In this document: piece by piece, positions 42,516-51,000 of the stretch
How positions within the stretch are numbered: position 1 is the first letter of the stretch
Layout: the number at the start of each line of letters is the position of its first letter
NCBI RefSeq assembly: GCF_014202825.1
Contig: NZ_JACHHP010000001.1
Coordinates: 1,050,864 to 1,114,863 of the forward strand
Direction: 5' to 3'
DNA from: Chiayiivirga flava
GTDB taxonomy: Bacteria; Pseudomonadota; Gammaproteobacteria; Xanthomonadales; Xanthomonadaceae
Length of the DNA stretch: 64,000 bases
Translations under genes and position numbers: made by a program
The notes under the pieces: generated by a model
What the model was told of the DNA's origin: nothing
Database searches by the model: none
What the model saw: the letters and a program-made list of their open reading frames with translations, nothing else

Positions 42516-44383
42516 CGCACTGCCTCCTTGCGCCGGCGCGCACGCGCGAAGACCCAGGCCAGCGCGACCACGGTCAGCACGATCGGCATGCCGGCGATGT
42601 TGATGAACTTGAGCTTGGCGCCGAGCGTCTGGATGTCTTCGTCGAGCTGGCGACGCACTTGGCGCAGTTCCTTGCGGATGCGCAGCTTCTCGTCCTGGAA
42701 ACGCTGCAGCTCGGCCTGCTGTTCGGGATTGAGCAGCAGCGCGCCGTTGCCGGTGTCGCCGCGGTTCTGCTGCAGGTCGGTGAGCTTGCGCTCGGTCTCC
42801 GACAGCTGCGCCTGCAGCTCGCGCTCCTTGTCGCGGAAGCGCGCGTCGGCGGCCTTCTTGAGATCGTCGACGGTGTCGAAGGCGTAGGTCGACACGCCGC
42901 GCGTGCGCACCGCGATGAGATCGGTGCTGCCGATGAGGTTGTCGACGGCGTTGATCGCGAAATCGCCGTTGCTGGCGAACGCATTGAGCACGCGTTGGCC
43001 GAAGAACTGCTGCACCTGCACCCAGAGTCGGTCGCTGAGCATGTCGGTGTCGGCCACGAGGATGACGTTGGCCGTGTCCGTGCTTTCGGCCAGGTGTCCG
43101 TCGCCGCTGCGGTCCGGGAACGCGGTCTTGAGCTTGCCCGACAGCCGCGCCGCGAGTGCGTAGCGTTCGCCGGTGGGAGTGAAGTCGCTGAACAGCGATT
43201 CGGGATCAGGCAGCATGCGCACGCGCTCGCTCGCGACCGTGGACGCGTTGCCGGAGCTCTGCGCCAGCGGTTCGAGCGTGGCCGTGGCGCCGTCCGCGAG
43301 GTCGAAGTAACCGGCGGTGGAGACGTTAACCGTAGCCAGCTGCGCCGAGACCACGTCGTCGGGGTTGAGGTCGTCCTTGCCCAGGCCCAGCACCGCGAGG
43401 TGTCGCACCGGCGGCGCGTCGGCGCGGGCCTGCAGTTCGAGCGCGCGCTGCGCGTCGAGCACCACCTTGGCCGGGTCGTACAACACGCCCCACGCGGCGA
43501 ACAGCTTCGGCAGGTCGGAGGCCTTGTCCTCGAACATCGCCTGGGTCGGGTCCATGCCCTGCGCCGGCTGCTCGGCTTCCGCGTTCGGGTCGACGAACGC
43601 GAGCAGGCGGCCGCCGCGCAGCACGAACTGGTCGATGGCATACAGCGTGTCGTCGGAGAGATTCTTCGGGTGCACGACGACCAGTGCCTGCATCTCGGGC
43701 GGGATCGTCGTGGCGGTGGTTTCGACGCGCTTGACCTGGAACAGGTTGCGGAGCTCGCCGTCGATCACCCAGCCCGGGATCGGGCGTCCGGCCTGCGGAT
43801 CGAAACTGCCGCCGATCGGCAGACCGCTCATCAGACCCACGACCGGACGCTCGGCTTCGTCCAGGCTGGAGATGAGCTTGGCGATGTCGTATTCGAGGAA
43901 GGCTTCCTTGTCCGGCTGGAAGAACGGGATGGTCGCTTCGCCGTCGGTGGAGTTGGTGCCGGCGAGGCCGAAGAACAGCGTATCGCCGCCGTTGCCGAGC
44001 GGCACCGCCTGCAGGCCGAAACCGGTGGCGCGGTCTTCCTCCTCCGAAAACGGCTGCGGGTCGATGACCGTGAGCTCCACCTTGCCGCCGGACTTGGCCG
44101 CGATCTCCTCCAGCAGTTCCTGCACGCGCGTGGCATACGTGCGCAGCTGCGGGATGTCGCGTGCGGCGGTGTCGGAGTAGTAGAAATGCAGCTTCACCGG
44201 TTCCTTGAGCTTGCGCAGGATGGCTTCGGTGCCGTCGGTGAGGGTGTAGAGGCCCTTGCTGGTCAGATCCAGCCGCGCGCCGCGCAGCAGCGTGCCGCTG
44301 AGCACCACGAGCGCGACGAACAGCACCGCGAGGATCAGCAGCGTGGTGCCGGTGACGGTGCGTCGAGTCGATGTGTTGGACAT
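42512..44383 (-). CDS. GldG-family ABC transporter substrate-binding-like membrane protein
   Basis: 623 residues. The N-terminal helix (LLILAVLFVALVVLSGTLL, about 15-33) is followed by a large extracytoplasmic domain: LTSKGLYTLTDGTEAILRKL and VKLHFYYSDTAARDIPQLRT are typical of ABC_transp_aux/GldG. A coiled coil comes at about residues 530-600 (LQAQLSETERKLTDLQ, RKELRQVRRQLDEDIQTL), and a C-terminal helix (PIVLTVVALAWVFARARRR). Overlaps DUF4340 (ATGA) and follows the permease gene by 15 bases. In Bacteroidetes GldF/GldG/GldA serve gliding; in Proteobacteria the role is unknown. Confidence 0.9.
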   Translation of the reverse strand: MSNTSTRRTVTGTTLLILAVLFVALVVLSGTLLRGARLDLTSKGLYTLTDGTEAILRKLKEPVKLHFYYSDTAARDIPQLRTYATRVQELLEEIAAKSGGKVELTVIDPQPFSEEEDRATGFGLQAVPLGNGGDTLFFGLAGTNSTDGEATIPFFQPDKEAFLEYDIAKLISSLDEAERPVVGLMSGLPIGGSFDPQAGRPIPGWVIDGELRNLFQVKRVETTATTIPPEMQALVVVHPKNLSDDTLYAIDQFVLRGGRLLAFVDPNAEAEQPAQGMDPTQAMFEDKASDLPKLFAAWGVLYDPAKVVLDAQRALELQARADAPPVRHLAVLGLGKDDLNPDDVVSAQLATVNVSTAGYFDLADGATATLEPLAQSSGNASTVASERVRMLPDPESLFSDFTPTGERYALAARLSGKLKTAFPDRSGDGHLAESTDTANVILVADTDMLSDRLWVQVQQFFGQRVLNAFASNGDFAINAVDNLIGSTDLIAVRTRGVSTYAFDTVDDLKKAADARFRDKERELQAQLSETERKLTDLQQNRGDTGNGALLLNPEQQAELQRFQDEKLRIRKELRQVRRQLDEDIQTLGAKLKFINIAGMPIVLTVVALAWVFARARRRKEAVR

Positions 44384-44398
44384 GGGTCGTCGCCTCCT

Positions 44399-45133
44399 TC
44401 AGTCGGCTTTCTTGAGATCGATGACCACCGCGCTGGCGTAGAGCCAGAAGCCGATCGTCAGCAGGAAGAACAGCACGTCGCGCAGGTCGATGACGCCCTT
44501 GGTGATGGCCGCGAAGTGGGTCAGGAAACTGAGGCTTGCGATGGCGTCCACCACCGCCTGCGGCGCGGCGGCGCGCACGAAGTCGAGCACCAGCGGAAAC
44601 CCGGCGAGCAGCATGAAGAAACACACCACCGCCGTGAGGATGAAGGCGATCACCTGGTTGCGCGTGGCGGCCGACAGGCACGCGCCGACCGCGAGGAAGG
44701 CGCCGGCCATCAGGAAACTGCCAAGGTAGCTCGCGACGATGACGCCGTTGTCCGGATCGCCGAGATAGTTGACCGTGATCCAGATCGGAAACGTGAGCGC
44801 GAGCGCGATGCCGAGGAAGGCCCACGCCGCGAGGAACTTGCCGACCACCGCCTGCCACATCGTCACCGGCAGGCTCAGCAGCAGTTCGATGGTGCCGCTC
44901 TTGCGCTCCTCGCTCCACAGTCGCATCGCAACCGCGGGCACAAGGAACAGGTACAGCCACGGATGGAAGCTGAAGAACGGCTGCAGGTCGGCCTGGCCGC
45001 GTTCGTAGAAACCGCCGAGGTAGAACGTGAAGGCGCCGGCCAGCACGAGGAAGATCACGATGAACACGTAGGCCACGGGCGTTGCGAAATAACTCGCGAG
45101 CTCGCGCCGGAAGATGGCGAGGACCGGGCTCAT
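44399..45133 (-). CDS. ABC-2 permease of the Gld-like system (GldF-like)
   Basis: 244-residue permease with six hydrophobic segments: VAYVFIVIFLVLAGAFTFYL, YLFLVPAVAMRLWSEE (family motif RLWSEERKSGTIELLLSLPV), WAFLGIALALTFPIWI, FLMAGAFLAVGACLSA, LTAVVCFFMLLAGFPLVL and a C-terminal pair. The start overlaps the ATPase stop by four bases. Together with the ATPase it forms the transport core. Confidence 0.93.
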   Translation of the reverse strand: MSPVLAIFRRELASYFATPVAYVFIVIFLVLAGAFTFYLGGFYERGQADLQPFFSFHPWLYLFLVPAVAMRLWSEERKSGTIELLLSLPVTMWQAVVGKFLAAWAFLGIALALTFPIWITVNYLGDPDNGVIVASYLGSFLMAGAFLAVGACLSAATRNQVIAFILTAVVCFFMLLAGFPLVLDFVRAAAPQAVVDAIASLSFLTHFAAITKGVIDLRDVLFFLLTIGFWLYASAVVIDLKKAD

Positions 45134-46077
45134 GCGCGACCTCCCGCCGCGACCGTGGCCGGCTGCGTGGTGATCTGGCGGAACACCTCGTCCAGGCGCC
45201 CCTGTTCGAGCTGCAGTTCGGAGAATGCGATCTTCTGTTCGCGCAGATAGCCGTCGACGCGTTCGAAGATCTTCTGGCCGGATTTCGGGAACGCGGTGAG
45301 GCGGCCGTCCTGCGGATCGATTTCCACCGCGGCGACGCCGTCGATGCGCGCGAGGCCGTCCTTCACCGCGACCGGATTGCTGGCCGTCAGCGAGACCGCG
45401 CCGTGGTAGCGCGAGCGCGCTTCCAGTTCGGTGGGCGTGGCGTCGGCCAGCAGGCGGCCGCCGGCGATGATGACCGCGCGCGTGCAGACCGCGTGCACTT
45501 CTTCGAGGATGTGGGTGGAGATGACGATGGTGCGGTCGCGCGCCATCGACTGGATCAGCGCGCGCACCTCGTGCTTCTGGTTGGGGTCGAGGCCGTCGGT
45601 GGGTTCGTCGAGGATCAGCGCCTGCGGATCGTGCAGGATGGCCTGGGCGAGGCCGACGCGGCGGCGGAAGCCCTTGGACAGCGTGTCGATGGGTTGCTCG
45701 AGCACGGGTTCGAGCTGCAGGCGGCCGATGACATCGTCCAAACGCTGGCGGCGCTTCTCGCCGCCGAGCTGGCGCACGTCGGCGACAAAGGAGAGGAACT
45801 GGCGCGCGTTCATCTCGCCGTAGCTCGGTGCGCCTTCCGGCAAATAGCCGAGCGCGCGCTTGGCCTCGATCGCCTGGGTCTGCACGTCGAACCCGCAGAC
45901 CTTCACGCTGCCGGAGGTCGGCGCGAGGAAGCCCGCGATCATCTTCATGGTGGTGGACTTGCCGGCGCCGTTGGGGCCGAGGAAGCCGAGCACCTGGCCG
46001 GGCTCGACGCGGAAGCTGATGCAGTCGACCGCGGTGAAGCGGCCGTAGCGCTTGGTGAGTTGCTGGGTTTCGATCAT
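45130..46077 (-). CDS. ABC ATPase of the Gld-like system (GldA-like)
   Basis: 315 residues. Walker A GPNGAGKSTT near residue 38, signature LSKGFRRRVGLAQA (LSKG in place of LSGG, common in this class), Walker B ALILDEPTDGLDPNQK and switch His in STHILEEV. The C-terminal 90 residues form the GldA-type extension (LEQGRLDEVFRQIT). The frame is open upstream; ATG 46077 fits the family start (MIETQQLTKRYG). A gap of 365 bases separates it from the SRPBCC gene; it contains a REP-type repeat and an 8-bp hairpin. Confidence 0.94.
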   Translation of the reverse strand: MIETQQLTKRYGRFTAVDCISFRVEPGQVLGFLGPNGAGKSTTMKMIAGFLAPTSGSVKVCGFDVQTQAIEAKRALGYLPEGAPSYGEMNARQFLSFVADVRQLGGEKRRQRLDDVIGRLQLEPVLEQPIDTLSKGFRRRVGLAQAILHDPQALILDEPTDGLDPNQKHEVRALIQSMARDRTIVISTHILEEVHAVCTRAVIIAGGRLLADATPTELEARSRYHGAVSLTASNPVAVKDGLARIDGVAAVEIDPQDGRLTAFPKSGQKIFERVDGYLREQKIAFSELQLEQGRLDEVFRQITTQPATVAAGGRA

Positions 46078-46321
46078 CTGGTGTCTTTCCCCGTTGGAAC
46101 GTGGCGTCGGCACGCGCTGCCCGACGCGGAGTGCAGGCAAGTACCGCGGCCGGGGCGGGAAAGTTCCCGCCGTGCGTGAAAGGAGGAAGGCTGCATGTTC
46201 AGTGCGACATGCCGGATACGCGGGTGCGGGACGAAGGGGTGTTCGTGCGGCGGTGTCTTGCTGGCGTGCGCGGCGGCGCCCGGCGTGCGCGACCGGGCGG
46301 GAGCGCCAGACCGGGTGTTCG

Positions 46322-46376
46322 CAGCTAGCCCGGACCCTCTCCCCAACCCCTCTCCCACGGGGAGAGGGGCTTGCGA
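46322..46376. repeat. REP-type palindrome, second subtype (locus 6)
   Basis: ACCCTCTCCCCAACCCCTCT then CCCACGGGGAGAGGGGC, a C-rich imperfect palindrome (CCCCTCTCCC / GGGGAGAGGGG). The same subtype occurs inverted at locus 7. It sits between the SRPBCC and ABC ATPase genes, both on the minus strand. Another hairpin, GGCGGGAA / TTCCCGCC, stands near 46163-46180. Nothing else is seen in this 365-base gap. Confidence 0.75.
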
Positions 46377-46442
46377 AGCTAGTGCGTCGCCTCAGCCATC
46401 GGCAACGAGACGACGCGCCGCAGGGGCGGCTGGATCGGCCAG

Positions 46443-47633
46443 TTACTGGATCGGCCAGTAGACCTTGAACTTGGCCTCGTCCGCGGCGGTTTCGCTCATG
46501 CCGGTGAGGTATTCCTCGAACGCGCGGTCGGTGACCGTTTCGCCGTGCGCGGCCGCGAACGAGCGCAGCATGTCGCGCACCAGCGGCAACGTGGCCGGGT
46601 GGCCGGTGTAGTCGGTCATCAGCGCGCGGCCGCCGTAGCTCTGGCCGGAGAGGACATTGGCGGGCAGCTTGAGGTCGGTCAGCGCGGGCGGGGCGACCGG
46701 GACCACCGGCGTGCCGGGCATCGCAGCCGGAGCGGCGGCGGGCGCCGGCGCGGCGGCGACCGGTTCGACCGGCGCGTCGGCCGCATCGGCATCGGCATCC
46801 GCATCCGCGCTCTCGTCGCCATCGGCGGCAGCCGCGGCCGGGTCGGGCCGGCGCACCGGGATGGCGATGTCGAACTCGTATTTCTCGGCGCCGAAGTTGG
46901 TGGTGATGAGGCGCGGTGCGCCGGCGGCTTCGAGGTTGTTGGCCTTGATCGCGGCTTCGATGTCGGTCAGCGCCAGCGACATGGCGTCGTCCACGGCCGT
47001 GATGTTGCGGTCGGCCGTGGTGGAGATGTAGAGGATGTTCTCGATCGGCAGATCGGCGTAGACGATTTCGCCGAGCACCTTGTAGTCGAAATTCGGCATC
47101 GTCGCGAGCAGGCCCACGAGATTGCCGAGGCCGCGCTTGATGTCGTCGCCGACGGTGCGGTTCACGTACAGCCCGGCATACCGGCCAAGCAGGTTCCAGC
47201 CGTAATCCACGCTGTACTTCCACTGGATCTCGACGGTCTTGCCCTTGTTGTCGAGGGTGAACTCGTTGACCTTGTCGGTGCCGTAGTCTTCGTTGACGGT
47301 GTTGAACTTGACGCGCATGTCCTGCTCGCTCTCCACCAGCTCCCAGCGGCCCTTGCCGACGCCGAGCGGATCGGTGGAGGCGTAGTCGAGCGTGGCGCCG
47401 ACGCCGGTGGGCGGGCCGGACAGCGTGAAGCGCACGCGCGGATCGTGCTGGCGCAGCGGATGCCAGTCGCCGAAGCGCTTGAACCCGTTGATTGTGTCGT
47501 AGACCTGACGCACCGGATGGTTGGTTTCCATGGCGTTCTGCACGTCGCGCTGGCTGGGCAGGAACACGCCCACGACGACGAACAGGACGATCACGATCAC
47601 GATCGAAATCAGCAGCTCAAGAAAACGGGTCAT
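46443..47633 (-). CDS. Membrane-anchored SRPBCC protein with GyrI-like second domain
   Basis: 396 residues. An N-terminal membrane helix (LLISIVIVIVLFVVVGVFL) is followed by an SRPBCC/polyketide-cyclase-like domain at about residues 35-180 (VYDTINGFKRFGDWHPL, GVGATLDYASTDPLGVGKG). An effector-binding-like domain follows (YADLPIENILYISTTADRN ... INAIKANNLEAAG-type helix), split by an acidic/Ala-rich insert (DGDESADADADADAADAP, about residues 275-300). The last part reads AHGETVTDRAFEEYLTGM. It is just upstream of the Gld-like ABC genes on the same strand, so it may be functionally linked. ATG 47633 is chosen because the membrane helix begins there. Confidence 0.8.
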   Translation of the reverse strand: MTRFLELLISIVIVIVLFVVVGVFLPSQRDVQNAMETNHPVRQVYDTINGFKRFGDWHPLRQHDPRVRFTLSGPPTGVGATLDYASTDPLGVGKGRWELVESEQDMRVKFNTVNEDYGTDKVNEFTLDNKGKTVEIQWKYSVDYGWNLLGRYAGLYVNRTVGDDIKRGLGNLVGLLATMPNFDYKVLGEIVYADLPIENILYISTTADRNITAVDDAMSLALTDIEAAIKANNLEAAGAPRLITTNFGAEKYEFDIAIPVRRPDPAAAAADGDESADADADADAADAPVEPVAAAPAPAAAPAAMPGTPVVPVAPPALTDLKLPANVLSGQSYGGRALMTDYTGHPATLPLVRDMLRSFAAAHGETVTDRAFEEYLTGMSETAADEAKFKVYWPIQ

Positions 47634-47829
47634 TCGGCATCTCCAGGGGTCCACCGCGCAACCGGGGGACCAACCCCGGCCCGCAGACTGCAAATCGCGT
47701 GAGTCAGGCGCCGGGGACCGGCCCGCTGAGGGCGTCAATCCTAGCAGGATAACGCGGCAGGTCGAAGCAGCGGCGGAGGCCTCGATGGCGCGTTCGCGCC
47801 GGCATCGGGCGCGGGTGCGGACCGCGGGC

Positions 47830-47860
47830 AAAAAAAGAGCCGGGAACAGGGTCCCGGCTC
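47830..47860 (-). terminator. Rho-independent terminator of the giant gene
   Basis: On the minus strand GAGCCGGGA, six-base loop, TCCCGGCTC (9-bp perfect stem at 47837-47845 / 47852-47860) followed by seven T. It lies about 140 bases after the stop of the 13.9-kb gene. The rest of the 369-base interval 47634-48002 shows no gene. Confidence 0.85.
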
Positions 47861-48002
47861 AAATCTCGTTGCCCCGAGCGGCCCGAGGGGGTTAGTCCGG
47901 GCCGTCGTCTCACACTCACGCTGCCTCGCGGCAGCAGATGTCTACTGTCGCGAGGGGGCGATTCCTCTCACCCCGGACACAGGTTTCTGCGACGTCCCCG
48001 TT

Positions 48003-51000
48003 TCAGCGGGTCCGGAGCAGATCGCCACGCAGCGCGCGCAGGTGCGTCGGTTGCGACAGACCGTCTTCCAGTCCGGATGTCACGCCGAGCATCGTCCCCG
48101 CACCCTGCGAGAAACGCAGTTCGGCGCCCGTTGGCGACACGGACCACGAAAATCCGATCGTGGCGGCGCCTTCCACCGCCCGCCACGCGCCGGCGCCCCT
48201 GCCGTGACGCACCCGCAGGAAGGTGCGCTCGCCAACCTTCAGTCCGTCGAGCACCGCGAGACGCCCGCCCTGCCCGCGCACCTCCAGCAGCGGCTGCGGG
48301 CGTGCATCGGCAGGCCAGCGCGGCACGAAGGCGGCGGACGCTCCGGATTTCGCGCCGTCGGACGCGGCCGGCGCGACCTCGTCCGACTCGAAGCCGTCGG
48401 AGAACAGCGCCGTCGGCAAGGTGCCGAGCGAAACCGGGACATCGGCGGTGTCGTTCGCCGCGTTGCCATCGATGCCCGACACCAGCGTCACGTTGGCGGT
48501 GACGGCGACATCGCCGACCGGCGCGCCGGGCGCCACGTTGGCGGTCAGCGTGACCACCACGGTGTCGCCCACCGGGACCGCGATGCCGACGGCGACATCG
48601 CCGCTGCCGTCCGCGCTCTCGCACGACGCCGCGCCCGTGGGCGTGCAGATCCACGTGGCCGTGCCCGTCTCGAAGCCGGCCGGCAGCAGCGCGCCCAGAT
48701 CCGCGGCGGTGGCGTTGCTCGGGCCGGCGTTCGTGACCTCGATGGTGAAGGTCACCGCGTCGCCCGGTTCGGCCTGCTCGCTGTCGGCGACGATGCCGAC
48801 GCCGAGGTCCGCTTCCTCGCTGCCGGTGGCGTCGAAGTCGATGGAGCCGAGCGCAGCCTGGCCCGGCACGCGTGCGGTCATCGTATTGAGTCCGGCATCG
48901 CGACCCAAGACCCACTCGACCACGGTCGCGCGGCCGTCGGCATCGGTGGCGACCAGGCCACCGCCCGCACCGCCGCCATCGCCGATCTCGAACAGCACGC
49001 CGACACCGGCCACGCCGTCGCCGTTGGCATCGACCACGCGCACCGTCGGCAGGTCGCCCGCCAGCGGCAGCCCGGCGATGCCGGCGAAACTCGCGTCGCC
49101 GTCGATCTGCAGCGCCGAGATCGATGCGGCCAGGATGGTGAGCGTGCCGTCGGTGCTGCCGGCGTAGTTGCTGTCGTCCACCACCGCGTTCACCGCGTAG
49201 CTGCCGATGGCGCTCGGCGCGGCCGCACTGCCGTCGTAGGTGATCGATACGTCGAGTCCGGCCGGCGTGGTGAAGGCCGTGGCGGCCTTCGGCGTGCCGT
49301 CGTACACCTGCAACAGATCGGCGAGCGTGACCTGCGCGGTCGCCTTGGCGATGACCAGCGTGGCCGTCGCCTGCGCCGTGTAGCCGGGCTCGGTCACGGT
49401 CGCCACGACCGCATAGCTGCCGGCGTCGGTCGGCGGCGTGGCGCTGCCGTCGTAGGTCACCTCGAACGCGAGGCCGGCCGGCGCGGTGCTCACCGCCACG
49501 GGCATCGCGCTGCCGTCGTAGGTGCGGGCGAGCGAGGCCGGGTCGATGACGATGGTGGCGCCGCTGGCATCGATGACCGCGGTCTGCACCAGCGTGTCGA
49601 ACACCGCGCCGCTGTCCACGCCTTCGATGCGCGTGGTGACGGTGTAGGTGCCCGGCAGCAGGAACTGGCTGCGGAACAGCGACGTTGCGCTGTAGCCGGC
49701 ATCCACCGGGAAGCCGGTGGCCGGGCCGAAGCTGCCGTCGAGCCCGCCGCCGCTTTCGGCCAGCGTCACCGGCACGTAGCTTGCGCCGTCGAGATACGCG
49801 ACCTCGACATCCGCTGCCGTCAGCGCACCCGCATCGCGTTCGATGCGGAAGCGGCCGATGACGTTTTCGTCGTTCGGCGCCGGTGCCGCGGCGGCATCGA
49901 GCGCGGCCGTGCCGATGTTGGCCAGCGTCACCGCCGACTCCAGCGCGACGCCGGTTTCGCCCCCCATCGCCGCCGCGCCGGACAGCGCAAGCTCGGCCAC
50001 GTCCACGTGCCGCGCGGCGCTGGCGTACACCGCACCGGTGGTCACGCCGACGATGTCGACCGTGGTGACGTAGTGCCCGCCGCGTGCGAACCGGGTGCGG
50101 AACTGCGAGGTGGCCTCGGCGAACGGGAAGCCGCCGGGCGGACCGAAGCTGCCTTCGAGTTCGCCGTTGTCGTCGCCGTCGGTGAGCGGCAGCGGACACC
50201 AGAAACCGCCGTCGCCCGGCACACACGCGCCGGACTCCTGCACCGCCGCGAAGTATTCCATCGCAAGATCCGTCGTGTCCGCACCGCCGGTGCGGATGAC
50301 AGTGAAGCGGCCGACGACGTTTTCGCCGAGCGCATCGCCCGCCGTGGTCGCGCTCGACAGCGTGTAGACCGGTGCCGGGCTGTCCGCCGCCACCGCCGCA
50401 CCCACCGGGCTACTGTCGAGCACCAGCGTGCTGTCGGTCGCACCGATGACGAGCGTGCCGCTGGTGCTGCCGGTGTAGTTCGCATCGATGACGGTGGCCG
50501 CGATCGCATAGCTGCCCACCGCGCTCGGTGCGGTCGGCGCGCCGTTGTACGTGATCGCGATGCTGCCGCTGATCGGCGCGGCGGCCGTCGCCTGCACGGT
50601 CTGCGCGGTGCCGTCGAAGGTGCGTTCGATCACGCTGTCGCCCGGATTCGAATCGGTGTCGATCAGCGTCACCGCCGTCGTCGCCTTTGCGATGGTCAGC
50701 AGGCCACTCGCGCTGCCGCTGTAGCTGCCGGTGGCGGTGACCCACACGCAGTACTGGCCGGCGTCGGTCGGAGGCGTGCCGGTGCCGGTGGTCGGTGCGA
50801 CCGGGCACGAGGCGCCGACCAGCGCTTCGTACACGATGCTGCGCGGCACGTCGGCCGGCGTCACTGTCACGCTGCGCGGCGTGCCATCGTAGGTCTGCGT
50901 CAGATCGCTCAGCGTGAACACCACCGCGTTCGGCGCGACCTGGATCGGCGTCACGGTCTGCGTTGCGAACAGCACCGTCTGCGTCGCTGCATCCAGCACG

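Noticed and set aside
46195..46461. Plus-strand frame with a good GGAGG ribosome site (88 residues, Cys-rich start)
   Set aside because: Its second half is translated REP palindrome (PNPSPTGRG type). It overlaps the end of the SRPBCC gene and shows no domain; it is probably chance.
47880..48000. GC-rich interval beyond the giant gene as a possible riboswitch
   Set aside because: It lies downstream of the minus-strand gene with no plus-strand gene to control, and shows no known aptamer core.
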